Assembly (NCBI GenBank): GCA_937965695.1
Contig: CALCKW010000018.1
Span: 1 to 64,000 of the forward strand
DNA length: 64,000 bases
Source of the DNA: an uncultured Granulosicoccaceae bacterium
GTDB lineage: Bacteria > Pseudomonadota > Gammaproteobacteria > CALCKW01
Direction: 5' to 3'
Shown piece by piece: positions 47,897 to 57,805 of the stretch (its first letter is position 1; each line of letters begins with the position of its first letter). Below the pieces are notes generated by a model, which worked only from the letters and a program-made list of their open reading frames with translations, was not told the DNA's origin and ran no database searches. The translations under genes were made by a program, and so were the position numbers.

Positions 47897-48607
47897 ATGA
47901 TTGAAACGGCAAAGTACATTATTACTACATTTGCGCACGATGGCCCCTACGAGAATTTTTTATACCTACTGACCGACAAAGCCAGTGGCCAAAGTGTCGC
48001 CATCGATCCCGCATGGGAGGCCTCATTTTATGAGAGCATGGCAGTGCAGAGCAAGGGTCAAATCAGTGCTATTTGGCTAACTCATTCGCACTTTGACCAC
48101 GTCAACGCGGTTGATGAAATGCGTTCCAAATACGAGCTGCCTTTGTATATCGGCACAGCAGAAGCCGAGTTCTGGGATGAAACACCGAGCGACGCAATTC
48201 TCTTTAACGATGGCGATAAACTGACTATTGGCGAGACGTCGGCGACAGTTATCGTCACACCTGGACATACGCCAGGGTCGTGCTGTTTTCTTTTAGATGA
48301 ACACTTGATTGCTGGGGATACACTGTTTACTTGGGGCTGTGGGCGCTGTGATCTGCCGGGCGGATCACCGGCGCAATTGTTTGAAAGCTTAGCAAGGCTT
48401 AGTCGCGATATACCCGGGAACATTCAAGTACTGCCTGGTCACAACTATGGAGACAAAGACAGCGTGAGTATGGATGAGCAAATTGCGGGTAACCCTTTTA
48501 TACATTGTAAAACCGCTGAGGATTTCACGCGTTATCGGATGGTGCTTCACGATCAGACTCGAAAATCGCCTTATCAGCCCATGCGGCCTGAAGACTTACC
48601 GCTTTAA
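47897..48607 (+). CDS. metallo-beta-lactamase-fold hydrolase (glyoxalase II-like)
   Basis: MBL-fold protein of 236 aa. Metal ligands are visible in THSHFDHVNAV (HxHxDH, near residue 62), TPGHTPGSCCF (His), AGDTLF (Asp) and LPGHNYG (His). The layout suits hydroxyacylglutathione hydrolase or persulfide dioxygenase-like enzymes, but it lacks the C-terminal substrate domain of true GloB. The substrate is undetermined. Confidence 0.88.
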   Translation: MIETAKYIITTFAHDGPYENFLYLLTDKASGQSVAIDPAWEASFYESMAVQSKGQISAIWLTHSHFDHVNAVDEMRSKYELPLYIGTAEAEFWDETPSDAILFNDGDKLTIGETSATVIVTPGHTPGSCCFLLDEHLIAGDTLFTWGCGRCDLPGGSPAQLFESLARLSRDIPGNIQVLPGHNYGDKDSVSMDEQIAGNPFIHCKTAEDFTRYRMVLHDQTRKSPYQPMRPEDLPL

Positions 48608-48821
48608 AGGCCGCTTTTTAAGTGCTAACGTGCCACGACGCTAGTAGCAGGCATGCTTTTGAACGCTTTGTCCGCAAGTGAATTATCGCTGTGCAGCACA
48701 AATCCCTATAAAAACGACACTAAATGAGAAGTGAAGCCCTATTCAGGCAACAGTTGGTTGCCCTGAAACTAGGCAACATATATCATGCTGCACTGCGACA
48801 TCGCCTAAGAATATTGCCGAT

Positions 48822-49340
48822 ATGACAAATCCTGAAGATAATTCCGAACTGCGTATTATCAAAAAATATCCCAATCGCCGACTGTACGATACCACTCAGA
48901 GTGCCTATATAACGCTTGAAGGCGTCCGAGAAATGATCGTCAGCCATGAGCAGTTTCAGGTAATCGACTCAAAAACCGGCAAAGACATAACTCGCACTAT
49001 TTTGCTACAAATTATCGGTGAACAAGAAGCCAGTAACGGAACAGGAAATCCGCTGTTCTCTAATGTATTCCTAGAACAGCTAATTCGGTTCTACGGTAAC
49101 TCTTTGCAAGGGCTATTGAGTGAATACCTTGAGAAAAGCTTGCAATCGTTTATGCAACAACAAGATGTTTTGCGTAAACAAATGCAAAATGTCATGGACG
49201 TTAATCCGATGAATATCATGTCGCAAATGGCGCAAAGCAATATGTCTCAGTGGGAAACCATGATGCCCAGAAGTAAGGCAAAACCCACTGAACCCGAAAT
49301 TGCTGATCAGGCCGCTAAGAAAAGCCAAGGCCAATCCTAG
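48822..49340 (+). CDS. phaR: polyhydroxyalkanoate synthesis repressor PhaR
   Basis: This 172-aa protein has the PHB/PHA accumulation regulator DNA-binding domain at the N-terminus (IIKKYPNRRLYDTTQSAYITLEG) followed by two PHB_acc repeats. The C-terminus is glutamine/methionine-rich. Such proteins bind both DNA and PHA granules and repress phasin genes. No phaC, phaA/B or phasin gene is in the window, so the presence of a PHA pathway elsewhere is inferred. Confidence 0.93.
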   Translation: MTNPEDNSELRIIKKYPNRRLYDTTQSAYITLEGVREMIVSHEQFQVIDSKTGKDITRTILLQIIGEQEASNGTGNPLFSNVFLEQLIRFYGNSLQGLLSEYLEKSLQSFMQQQDVLRKQMQNVMDVNPMNIMSQMAQSNMSQWETMMPRSKAKPTEPEIADQAAKKSQGQS

Positions 49341-49539
49341 TAAAGGGCCCTGTCACCTTCTCCTGAGCTCGACTCGAGTTCTGAACATTCAATAGTCAAA
49401 ATCAACAAAAGCATATTTTCACTGGTCAATGGTTTTTGAGTATTTTTTGGCTTCTCAGAATTGACGCAATACTTGCGAGACAAATAGCACCTACTTTTAC
49501 GCGGTTTTCAAGCGAATCCATTTGTAAAAGCTGTTTGCT

Positions 49540-50331
49540 TTAAGCGTTTAATTGCCCTAAAACCGTATCGCGTAGTTCGGCATTTGAAGCCGCTAACACC
49601 GTTCTAGTCTCCAACGACAAATTGGAACCATCGAGCTCTGTGATCAACCCACCCGCTTCTCGCACGATGACCGCAAGTGCCGCAATGTCGAGAATATTGA
49701 CATCGGACTCTACAACCAAATCGACGCCGCCTGACGCAAGCAGGTGGTAATGCACAAAATCACCGTATCCGCGATGACGATGTACCTGCTGCATTAGCTC
49801 TCCCAGAGCAGACCAGCGTTTTGCTGAAGCAGCCAAGCTGCCCACATTGCCAATTGAGAGTATCGATCGGGTCAGAGATTGCTGTGGATTAACATGAACG
49901 GCTTTGCCATTAATGAAAGCGCCCTGTCCTTTTTCCGCCCAAGCCAGCTCTCCATATGCGGGGGTATTGGACACACCAACTATCAATTCTCCATTGTGCA
50001 TCAATGCAATTTGGGTGGAAAAAAAGGGGCAACCACGCACAAAAGATTTGGTGCCATCAATGGGATCTATCAGCCACAAGTACTCAGCATCTAGATTACT
50101 CTGACCTAATTCTTCTCCATAAAAGCCATGGTTTGGGAATCGATCTTTTAGTGTTGCAACGATTATCTCTTCAGCTGCAATATCCGCTGCAGTAACCGGG
50201 CTGTCATCGGCTTTAAAATCAACAGCAACACCCGAATTATACAGAGCCAAGATGCCCGACTGAGCTGCTTGTGCTGCATCCACCGCAGCTCTTAAAAAAG
50301 GTGAAGCACTTTCGGGTAAAACCGCCTGCAT
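49540..50331 (-). CDS. inositol-monophosphatase family phosphatase (HisN/CysQ-like)
   Basis: This 263-aa protein carries the Mg-binding signatures GEELGQ near residue 72, LIDPIDGTKSFVRG near 90 and the C-terminal VNILDIAALAVIVREAGG near 210. The sequence FVRGCPFF is typical of histidinol-phosphatase HisN and related IMPase enzymes rather than CysQ. The exact substrate is not certain. It is 17 bases downstream of ampE and likely co-transcribed with ampD-ampE. Confidence 0.87.
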   Translation of the reverse strand: MQAVLPESASPFLRAAVDAAQAAQSGILALYNSGVAVDFKADDSPVTAADIAAEEIIVATLKDRFPNHGFYGEELGQSNLDAEYLWLIDPIDGTKSFVRGCPFFSTQIALMHNGELIVGVSNTPAYGELAWAEKGQGAFINGKAVHVNPQQSLTRSILSIGNVGSLAASAKRWSALGELMQQVHRHRGYGDFVHYHLLASGGVDLVVESDVNILDIAALAVIVREAGGLITELDGSNLSLETRTVLAASNAELRDTVLGQLNA

Positions 50332-50348
50332 GGCAAATCCTCAAAAAA

Positions 50349-51071
50349 TTATATAAAAAACACTGCAGCTGATAACACGGCAACAACCAATAACAAAGCC
50401 TTGGGTGCATTCTTCACAGCAGCATCTTTATCGCCACAAGCTGTTTGTACAAGTGTATCTGCTGATTCTACATCTATGTTGATGCTGAACAACTTCTCTA
50501 GCTGCCCTCCGCTGCCGGTTGCCACCTGCGCTATTGCATATAGCCGTGCCGGCAACCAATGCATAAAACCGAACAGTAATCGAGCATTTTTATTAAGCTC
50601 AAGGTCACCCACCAAGGATGGTGCTGGTGACTCAGCTAATTCACGTGCAGCCCGGTAAAAGACAGCCCCAGGTGCACCGAATACAGCTGCCCAAAACAAT
50701 GCTGCTACAGGTTCTCTCACAGCGAGTAAATGATAGCGCTCTGCTGTCAACGACGAATGCATATGATTTTCGTCGCTTAGATCACCCAATGCAGGTAATT
50801 CAAAAAGCCGTTGCGGGCCCATACACAAAAGCACCACTGCCACGCCGATAGGCCAACTGATAAACGCACCTAGCCCCATCAAAAGGCCTATGAGGATAGC
50901 GGGCAACGCGGCAACAATCACTGCGGCAGTGAGCCCACGCGCCCAAGGCTGGCTAATCAAGGGGGAAATTTTCTCAGCTAACCAATCCAATGCGCGTGTC
51001 ACCGGTACATTTGCCAAGAGATCGGTGTAACGGTACAGGCCCCAACAAGCCAAAAGTGCCAGAATGCCCAC
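50349..51071 (-). CDS. ampE: AmpE-like membrane protein
   Basis: This 240-aa inner-membrane protein has about four hydrophobic segments and the AmpE/CbiB-like block FGAPGAVFYRAARELAE near residue 128. AmpE is encoded with AmpD and is linked to beta-lactamase regulation; its biochemical role is unsettled. It is coupled by a one-base overlap to ampD. Confidence 0.88.
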   Translation of the reverse strand: MGILALLACWGLYRYTDLLANVPVTRALDWLAEKISPLISQPWARGLTAAVIVAALPAILIGLLMGLGAFISWPIGVAVVLLCMGPQRLFELPALGDLSDENHMHSSLTAERYHLLAVREPVAALFWAAVFGAPGAVFYRAARELAESPAPSLVGDLELNKNARLLFGFMHWLPARLYAIAQVATGSGGQLEKLFSINIDVESADTLVQTACGDKDAAVKNAPKALLLVVAVLSAAVFFI

Positions 51072-51679
51072 TAGTCAGATACTCCTGTTAATTGTAAGTC
51101 GAGATAGTGATTAAATAGCTGCCAGCTAAAGGCTTGACCTGGATCGGTTTTCCGACCAGGTGCAATGTCGCTATGCCCTGCTATTCGTTCACGTGTCATA
51201 GCGGGGTGGGCGTCGGCAATAGCGTAATAGACAGCGGCAAGTTGTCGATACTGTACATCTTCGTAATCGCAATCATCGGTGCCTTCTAACTCAATACCCA
51301 CTGAATAATCATTACACGCGGAACGGCCTCGATAACTACTTACACCAGCATGCCATGCACGCTCATTCAACGAAACATATTGAACGAGCTCCCCATTGCG
51401 TCTTATCAACGCATGGGCTGAAACCCTTAAATGCGCTATTTCTGAGAAATAATGATGTTCTTTCGGTTTCAGTTGGTTGCAAAACAATTGATCGATGTAG
51501 GGCCCACCAAACTTTTGCGGAGGCAAGCTTATGCCATGAACCACCAACAGAGAGACATCAACTCCGGGTGGTCGTTGATCGTGATTTGGCGAGAGGCAGA
51601 GTCTAGCGGGTGACAACCAACCACTACACGAGTCATAGCTGAGCATTACATTGAATGTTTGATTCGGGTAAACCAGCAT
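51071..51679 (-). CDS. ampD: 1,6-anhydro-N-acetylmuramyl-L-alanine amidase AmpD
   Basis: Cytosolic amidase of about 202 aa that recycles anhydromuropeptides. Amidase_2 zinc ligands are in VVHGISLPP (His near 47), HAGVSSYRGR (near 111) and GHSDIAPGRKTDPG (His and Asp near 165-175). SPNHDQRPPG at the N-terminus is an AmpD signature. The start may instead be ATG at 51646. Confidence 0.95.
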   Translation of the reverse strand: MLVYPNQTFNVMLSYDSCSGWLSPARLCLSPNHDQRPPGVDVSLLVVHGISLPPQKFGGPYIDQLFCNQLKPKEHHYFSEIAHLRVSAHALIRRNGELVQYVSLNERAWHAGVSSYRGRSACNDYSVGIELEGTDDCDYEDVQYRQLAAVYYAIADAHPAMTRERIAGHSDIAPGRKTDPGQAFSWQLFNHYLDLQLTGVSD

Positions 51680-51815
51680 TTTAGCACGTAGCTAGTAATA
51701 GTTTGAGACAGTACGGGCAAGCAAATTAGCGACATCGGTGTCGATACGCCAATACGGTTGTACCCACCTGTCTGCACGGTACAATAGCTGTATCAATCCA
51801 GATGATACCCATGCA

Positions 51816-53816
51816 ATGCAGCTCAACCCACAACAAAGCGCCGCAGTCCAACATGTGGACTCCCCCTTGCTGGTGCTGGCGGGGGCAGGCAGTGGCAAAA
51901 CGGGTGTTATCACTCAGAAAATAGCTTATTTGATTCGCGAACGCGATATGAACCCTCGCAATATCTTTGCAGTGACCTTCACCAATAAGGCTGCCAATGA
52001 GATGCGCACGCGGCTGAGCAGAATACTGGGACGGGACTTGAGCAAGCCTTTGCACGTGAGTACATTTCATACATTGGGATTACGCCTTTTGCGCGAAGAC
52101 GGGGCGGCCGTTGGATTGCGCGCAGGCATGACCATCATGGACGGCACAGACTGCAATGTAGCAATAAAACAACTCCGTGCTGAAGACAACCGCACATCGC
52201 TGTTTAATGATGATCAATTGCGTTGGACCATCTCGGCCTGGAAGAATGATCAGATAACCCCCGCTCAAGCTTTGTCGATAGCTGAAGATGACTTGCAACT
52301 TGAAGCAGCAGAAATATACAGGCGTTACGACCGTCTTTTACGTGCCTACAACGCAGTGGATTTCGACGACTTACTGTTGCTTCCAACGCAACTTCTTCAA
52401 GAACCTGTGCTGCTAGAAAAATGGCAAAATCGAGTGCGTCACTTACTGGTGGATGAATATCAAGACACTAACGGTGTGCAATACGAATTGGTTAAACAGC
52501 TTGTCGGTCAGTTTGGTGGCTTGACGGCCGTGGGTGACGACGACCAATCGGTGTATTCATGGCGTGGTGCAAAGCCAGAGAACCTGGGTCGACTCCAAAC
52601 AGATTTCCCCAACTTACGACTGATCAAACTAGAGCAAAATTATCGCTCCACCCTGCGCATATTACGCAGTGCTAACAAGCTCATATCCAACAACCCGCAC
52701 CTGTTTGTGAAAAAACTATGGAGTGATTTGGGATTGGGCGTAAAAATGCGGGTTATGCCTTGTCGCAGTGCGGATGACGAAGCAGATTGGGTTAGTTCGG
52801 AAATTCACGCACATCACTTTAATCAACGCGGTGGCTGGGCACAATATACAGTGCTGTATCGCAGCAACTTTCAAGCGCGAACGTTCGAACGTGCACTTCG
52901 TGAGAAAAGCATCCCTTATAAAATAAGCGGCGGCAGCTCATTCTTCGACAAGCCTGAAGTAAAAGACGTGATCAGCTATTTGCGATTGCTCGTCAACCCG
53001 ACAGATGACACGGCTTATTTGCGTGTCGTCAATACACCGCGTCGGGAGATCGGTGCGTCAACGCTGGAAAAATTGGGTAACTACGCTAGTCATCGCAACT
53101 GTTCGATGTTGCAGGCTAGCGGCGAACTAGGACTCGCTGAAGCAATGCAAGCCCGCTCTTTTGCGAAAGTACAAAAATTTCATCAGTGGGTGCAGGAGAC
53201 GACTGAATTAGCTGGACGTAGTAAACCAACGACTTTTTTAGCACAGATGTTAGAAGATATTCAGTACCAAGCTTGGTTGTACGAAACGGAAGACACGCCA
53301 AAAGCGGCTGAAAAACGCTGGGCTAACGTCGTGGAGTTACTCAACTGGGTCAACCGTATTCTCGAAAGAGAACCGGATGCTGACATAGACCGCGTTGTCA
53401 GTCGACTGACTTTGATGGATATTTTGGATGGCGACGAAGATGCCGAATACGACGCCGTTAATCTAATGACACTGCATGCGTCCAAGGGCTTAGAATTTCC
53501 CTATGTCTTCATGGTTGGCACAGAAGAAGAGCTTTTGCCTCACCGCAACAGCCTCAGTGATGAAGCTATCGAGGAAGAACGACGCCTGGCCTATGTTGGT
53601 GTAACCCGTGCTCAACGAGAGCTGACATTTACTTACGCCAAATACCGAAAACGCCAAGGTGAAAAAATGCATTGTGAGTACAGCCGTTTTTTATCTGAAT
53701 TACCTGAAGAAGATTTGGAGTGGCTGGGTGAAAAGGCCAACGCGGAAACCAATGAAAAAAGTGGGCGAGCTGCGCTAGCTGGATTGCGTGCAATGCTCAG
53801 TGGAGACGATCAATGA
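51816..53816 (+). CDS. rep: ATP-dependent DNA helicase Rep
   Basis: Rep, 666 aa, is a 3'-5' superfamily-1A helicase that clears proteins ahead of replication forks. Motifs are MQLNPQQSAAV (Q), AGAGSGKT (I), DEYQDTN (II), DDDQSVYSWRGA (III), EQNYRST (IV), LMTLHASKGLEF (V) and VGVTRAQ (VI). The start MQLNPQQ matches the family; the in-frame ATG at 51738 would add 26 unrelated residues. It overlaps the thioesterase gene by four bases. Confidence 0.96.
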   Translation: MQLNPQQSAAVQHVDSPLLVLAGAGSGKTGVITQKIAYLIRERDMNPRNIFAVTFTNKAANEMRTRLSRILGRDLSKPLHVSTFHTLGLRLLREDGAAVGLRAGMTIMDGTDCNVAIKQLRAEDNRTSLFNDDQLRWTISAWKNDQITPAQALSIAEDDLQLEAAEIYRRYDRLLRAYNAVDFDDLLLLPTQLLQEPVLLEKWQNRVRHLLVDEYQDTNGVQYELVKQLVGQFGGLTAVGDDDQSVYSWRGAKPENLGRLQTDFPNLRLIKLEQNYRSTLRILRSANKLISNNPHLFVKKLWSDLGLGVKMRVMPCRSADDEADWVSSEIHAHHFNQRGGWAQYTVLYRSNFQARTFERALREKSIPYKISGGSSFFDKPEVKDVISYLRLLVNPTDDTAYLRVVNTPRREIGASTLEKLGNYASHRNCSMLQASGELGLAEAMQARSFAKVQKFHQWVQETTELAGRSKPTTFLAQMLEDIQYQAWLYETEDTPKAAEKRWANVVELLNWVNRILEREPDADIDRVVSRLTLMDILDGDEDAEYDAVNLMTLHASKGLEFPYVFMVGTEEELLPHRNSLSDEAIEEERRLAYVGVTRAQRELTFTYAKYRKRQGEKMHCEYSRFLSELPEEDLEWLGEKANAETNEKSGRAALAGLRAMLSGDDQ

Positions 53817-54271
53817 CGCCCTATTTAAAAGAAATTCAAACGATTATCGATAACGATATTGGACCAGCGGGTGTGCTTGGGTTTGAAGTCGAAGACTATA
53901 ACGGGCTGGAACTCAAATTGACGGCGCCGTTGGAACGCAATCGCAATCATCACGGCACGGCCTTTGGTGGAAGCCTGTTCTCACTGGCGGCGGTTTGCGG
54001 CTGGGGCTTTGTCTTGCTAAAACTACGAGAAGCCAATAAACATGGACGCATCGTTGTTAAGCAATCCTCTGTTGACTACCTTCTTCCCGTCACTGGCGAT
54101 TTGTCGGTGAGCTGTGGCGCCGCCCCAAATAACGTTGAAGCATTCATCAAAACCTATCGAGACAAGGGTCGTGCTCGATTAGTAATCGAAGGTGTCGCCC
54201 CTGCCCTCAATGGAGAAGCTGCCTTGCGTTTGCAAAGCACCTACACCGTTATCGCCTCTAACCCGGATTAG
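53813..54271 (+). CDS. YiiD C-terminal-type thioesterase
   Basis: Hotdog-fold protein of 152 aa. The block NRNHHGTAFGGSLFSLAAVCGWGF near residue 43 matches the putative thioesterase domain found at the C-terminus of YiiD. It may hydrolyse acyl-CoA thioesters; the substrate is unknown. It starts inside the rep stop (ATGA). Confidence 0.87.
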   Translation: MTPYLKEIQTIIDNDIGPAGVLGFEVEDYNGLELKLTAPLERNRNHHGTAFGGSLFSLAAVCGWGFVLLKLREANKHGRIVVKQSSVDYLLPVTGDLSVSCGAAPNNVEAFIKTYRDKGRARLVIEGVAPALNGEAALRLQSTYTVIASNPD

Positions 54272-54275
54272 AAAA

Positions 54276-55046
54276 ATGTTAATTGACTCCCACTGTCATC
54301 TCAATTTTGACTCCCTACTCGAGGAGCTGCCGGATGTTTTAGAGCGCGCCGCCGATGCGGGTGTTAGTCACATGCTCTGCATCAGTTGCACGATGGAAGA
54401 CTACCCTACCATTCGGTCCATAACAGATGCGCATGACAATATTTTTGCGTCGGTAGGCGTACATCCCTGTTATCCCGATGTACCCGAGCCAACCATAGAA
54501 GAATTAATAAAACACGCGAGCGACAGTGGTGTGGTGGCTGTCGGCGAGACGGGACTCGATTACATGCGTATCGAAGGAGACATGGAATGGCAAAGGGAAC
54601 GATTTAGGCGGCATATTGAAGCCGCTGCTGCTGTAGATAAACCATTGATCATTCACACACGTGCCGCTGCAGATGAAACGATTGCCATGCTCCGCGAACA
54701 TCGTGCAAATCGAAGTGGCGCTGTGATGCACTGCTTCGCTGAAGACTGGCGCATTGCTGAACAAGCACTGGATATGGGGTTTTACATATCTCTTTCAGGC
54801 ATTGTCACTTTTAAATCTGCAAAGGCTGTTCAAGAAGTTGCTCAAAAAACTCCGTTAGATCGACTGCTCGTTGAGACAGACTCACCCTACCTTGCGCCAG
54901 TCCCTTTCAGAGGAAAACGCAATGAGCCTTCATATGTAAGACACACAGCACAGTTTGTTGCAGATCTTCGCGGAATCCCACTCGAAGAACTTGCGGCAGC
55001 CACCACACAGAATTTCTTCAGCCTGTTTAAACAAGCAAAGCCATAA
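54276..55046 (+). CDS. TatD-family metal-dependent hydrolase
   Basis: TatD/YcfH-type DNase of 256 aa. Metal ligands are in IDSHCHLNF at the N-terminus (HxH), GETGLDY (Glu near 90), IIHTR (His near 127), MHCF (His) and VETDSPYLAP (Asp near 205). It is probably a 3'-5' DNA exonuclease in DNA quality control. ATG at 54276 is chosen, four bases after the thioesterase stop. Confidence 0.92.
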   Translation: MLIDSHCHLNFDSLLEELPDVLERAADAGVSHMLCISCTMEDYPTIRSITDAHDNIFASVGVHPCYPDVPEPTIEELIKHASDSGVVAVGETGLDYMRIEGDMEWQRERFRRHIEAAAAVDKPLIIHTRAAADETIAMLREHRANRSGAVMHCFAEDWRIAEQALDMGFYISLSGIVTFKSAKAVQEVAQKTPLDRLLVETDSPYLAPVPFRGKRNEPSYVRHTAQFVADLRGIPLEELAAATTQNFFSLFKQAKP

Positions 55047-55101
55047 AACCAGGCAGCGTCAGTTTTGTCGCTGCCACATCCCCATGGCATCTGTTTCGGC
55101 C

Positions 55102-55506
55102 TTAAGCTGTTTTCTTCGCTATCCACATACCCAGTAACATCATGGGGAATAGCGAGAGCATAGCTTGAGACGATAGCACCAAAGATACTAAAGCTGGGCC
55201 TGGGCAATAACCTGATAATCCCCAACCAACTCCAAAAAATATAGCGCCCGAAATTAGTGGGCGATCAATATCCTTACGATTCGGGAGATCAAATCTAGGT
55301 GCTGAGAAAGGCTTACTGTTTTCCCCCACCAGACGAAATCCAATCGATGCAACTGCTATCGCACCAATCATGACAAAAGCCAAGCTAGGATCCCAGCTGC
55401 CTGAGAAATCCAAAAAATTAACTACTTTTGCTGGATTAGCCATACCTGACACAACTAAGCCAGCTGAAAACACTAACCCTGCGATAAATGAAATAACTAG
55501 TCTCAT
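55102..55506 (-). CDS. YeeE/YedE-family transporter, second half (DUF6691)
   Basis: This 134-aa membrane protein has four hydrophobic segments. It carries the cysteine motif GLSGYCPGPAL near residue 99, which lines the pore in thiosulfate/sulfur-transporting YeeE relatives. With the adjacent gene it forms a split two-component transporter (PmpB-like). The stop of the partner is one base before its start. Confidence 0.88.
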   Translation of the reverse strand: MRLVISFIAGLVFSAGLVVSGMANPAKVVNFLDFSGSWDPSLAFVMIGAIAVASIGFRLVGENSKPFSAPRFDLPNRKDIDRPLISGAIFFGVGWGLSGYCPGPALVSLVLSSQAMLSLFPMMLLGMWIAKKTA

Positions 55507-55507
55507 C

Positions 55508-55945
55508 TTAGATCCAGCCTAGCAAGTGTCTTGCGATATACACCGTGACAGCCGCTGTGGCCATAAAAACGAGAGTTGCGACTATTGAGCGCTGAGACAA
55601 TCGAGAGATTCCGCAGACACCGTGGCCGCTAGTACAACCATTTCCTCTAACCGTGCCGTAACCCATGACGAGACCAGCCAGACCCAGATAAAGGGGATTG
55701 CCGTTAACGGGAGGAATGCTCGATACTTGACCGCTGACCATTGCTAATAAAGGCAATGCTATAACGCCGGCAACAAACGCCACACGCACTTTTATATCTT
55801 GAGAACTAGACCAAGGTGGGAGCAGCCTGCTTAGCAATCCGCTGACACCCAATATCTGGCCACAGCCCCAAAGCATTAACACCGCTGCACTGCCAATTAA
55901 AATGCCGCCAAATAGAGAGTGCCAAGGAGTGAATAGTGTTTCCAT
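55508..55945 (-). CDS. YeeE/YedE-family transporter, first half
   Basis: This 145-aa membrane protein has the conserved GNGCTSGHGVCGISRLSQRS motif near residue 99, with the pore cysteines of this sulfur-compound transporter family. It is the PmpA-like partner of the following gene. METLFTP at 55945 is used as the start. Confidence 0.9.
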   Translation of the reverse strand: METLFTPWHSLFGGILIGSAAVLMLWGCGQILGVSGLLSRLLPPWSSSQDIKVRVAFVAGVIALPLLAMVSGQVSSIPPVNGNPLYLGLAGLVMGYGTVRGNGCTSGHGVCGISRLSQRSIVATLVFMATAAVTVYIARHLLGWI

Positions 55946-56122
55946 AGAAAGCCAACAATTGCATATGAGAAGCAAAGGCTATCAGAATTTTAAGCACAGA
56001 CACAGTGACATATTCTCTGCCATGCATTTGATAAGAGGCGTAACAGCGAATCAAAAATGGTTTTTTTGTCGTTATTGGCTAGCCATAAAAGCAGTGGCTT
56101 AGAGCCACTGCCTCTTCAAGTT

Positions 56123-57655
56123 TTAACCCTGCGTCAATAGGCTTATTGCTTTGCTAGCCATTTCTGCAGTGTCGTAGGAGTATATGTCTTCGTGAAAGCG
56201 CACCTTCCCCGCCAAAGTCGGCTCAGCCGTCAAATAGATAGTGTTAACGGAAACAGATTTTTCCAGTGGAACAGAACGCGTTTTTCTAGCAGCTATCAGC
56301 TGATCAACACTTCTTTCCAATAAGCTCTCATCCGCCGTGTCGACTTGATTCTGAAAAAGAACCTCGGCTAATCTCAAAGGGTCATTGACACGAACACAGC
56401 CGCTGCTAAAAGCACGAATGTCACGACCAAATAATTTTCTATTGGGTGTGTCATGCAAATAAACAGCGTGCTGATTTGGGAATAAAAACTTCACCTGGCC
56501 CAATGCATTTCGCGGTCCAGGTGGTTGTCGGATACGAAGCTTATCCTCAGTAAATACGTCTGTCATACTCGAACCCGCTTCGACATCTCGAATTTTTCCG
56601 TCCGCACCATAGGCCAGGTAGCCCATGCGCTCCCAGTAGCCTGGGTCTCGACTCGCCCGCGGCAAGATATCGCGATAGACAAGTTTGTTTGGCACATACC
56701 ATGAAGGATTGAAAACAACTCTTTCAATTTTACTGCTTATTTCTGGCGTCCTTCTGTCAGTTCTGCCAACTATTACTCGATCACTCCATACAGGTGTACC
56801 CGAGCTAAAATATTCGCCCTTAAAAGCGGGAATATTGACGATAATATTGCTGTCTGTCTGCAATCGTTCCTGTTGTTCAAATCTCGCAATATTTGCACGG
56901 ATGGTCTGTAGACGGCGCCAAGCGGGAACGAGCAAAGACTGACGAGTGGCTTTGTCTAATACACCGCTGGCTTTTAGACCTTGTATACCTTGATATTGCC
57001 TCAAAGCTCGCTTTAGATCAGAATCAAACTTATCGCCATTGCCTGGCTTGTATCCCTCACTAAGCAATCGAGCTTTAAGAATACTCACTGCACTTCCGCG
57101 ATCACCCAGTTCAAGTTTAACACTAGTCAACACTGGCCAGTCACCCGCTTGAACTATTAAACTGTATTGCTGCTCCACTGCTTGCAGACGGCGTAAAAGC
57201 AGATTATCAGTGGACAACTCTTGTAGGAATTCTTCTTCTAAATTATTTACCAGGGCGTGCTTAAAATTGTACAGATCGGAAGCAGTTGCATTTAGTTGCG
57301 GGTAGGTTTGGCTTTTCGCCTTATTGATAATTTCAATGGCCTGCATCGAGGTTTGAATATCTCGTTGCGCAATGATGAAGGGGCTTCGAACAACATCTCC
57401 GCTGGTATTGGCAGCTTTTCCACTCAACTCCGCAACCCGAATTGCCATCTCCGATGTCCACTGGGTACCCATGTTGTCATTTTGATAAAAACTCGACAAG
57501 GGTGCGCTGCTTCCGTAAGTGCCACCTAGCCTTACTCCGTCCAAAGCGGCTTGTACACTACCTTGATCAGAGATGGGGGTTGCAGCATGTGCGTTCGCGA
57601 TGGCAAGTGACACCAGAATACAACTAGTGCTTATTTTTATTAGTTTTGCTTTCAA
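56123..57655 (-). CDS. murein L,D-transpeptidase (LdtD/YcbB-like)
   Basis: This 510-aa secreted protein has a signal peptide ending AHA-ATP (residues about 1-25). A peptidoglycan-binding domain follows (LRQYQGIQGLKASGVLDKATRQ near 230). The YkuD catalytic domain has HDTPNRKLF and SSGCVRVNDP (Cys near 415). It forms 3-3 cross-links in the cell wall. It is shorter than the 615-aa E. coli YcbB. FLFPNQHAVYLHDTP is diagnostic. Confidence 0.93.
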   Translation of the reverse strand: MKAKLIKISTSCILVSLAIANAHAATPISDQGSVQAALDGVRLGGTYGSSAPLSSFYQNDNMGTQWTSEMAIRVAELSGKAANTSGDVVRSPFIIAQRDIQTSMQAIEIINKAKSQTYPQLNATASDLYNFKHALVNNLEEEFLQELSTDNLLLRRLQAVEQQYSLIVQAGDWPVLTSVKLELGDRGSAVSILKARLLSEGYKPGNGDKFDSDLKRALRQYQGIQGLKASGVLDKATRQSLLVPAWRRLQTIRANIARFEQQERLQTDSNIIVNIPAFKGEYFSSGTPVWSDRVIVGRTDRRTPEISSKIERVVFNPSWYVPNKLVYRDILPRASRDPGYWERMGYLAYGADGKIRDVEAGSSMTDVFTEDKLRIRQPPGPRNALGQVKFLFPNQHAVYLHDTPNRKLFGRDIRAFSSGCVRVNDPLRLAEVLFQNQVDTADESLLERSVDQLIAARKTRSVPLEKSVSVNTIYLTAEPTLAGKVRFHEDIYSYDTAEMASKAISLLTQG

Positions 57656-57768
57656 CGCCTATATCCTCAAACTTCCCTGGGTACCGTTAGTGCTCACACG
57701 CAAGAGCACTAAAGCTCTTGTGCGTAATTTATCCACTCATCATTGCGTGCGGACCGGCTAACTGACAT

Positions 57769-57805
57769 GCGTTTGCTCAGATCAAACTTCAACCAGATCA
57801 AACGC
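57769..57805. promoter_or_regulatory. repeat cluster upstream of L,D-transpeptidase
   Basis: CAGATCAAAC occurs at 57778-57787 and again at 57794-57803, a 16-base period. GCGTTTG (57769-57775) and CAAACGC (57799-57805) bracket it as inverted repeats. This could be a regulator site. Confidence 0.35.

Noticed and set aside
51790..51803. Possible LexA box (CTGTATCAATCCAG) before rep
   Set aside because: The spacing between CTG and CAG is 8 bases instead of 10, so it does not fit the LexA consensus.
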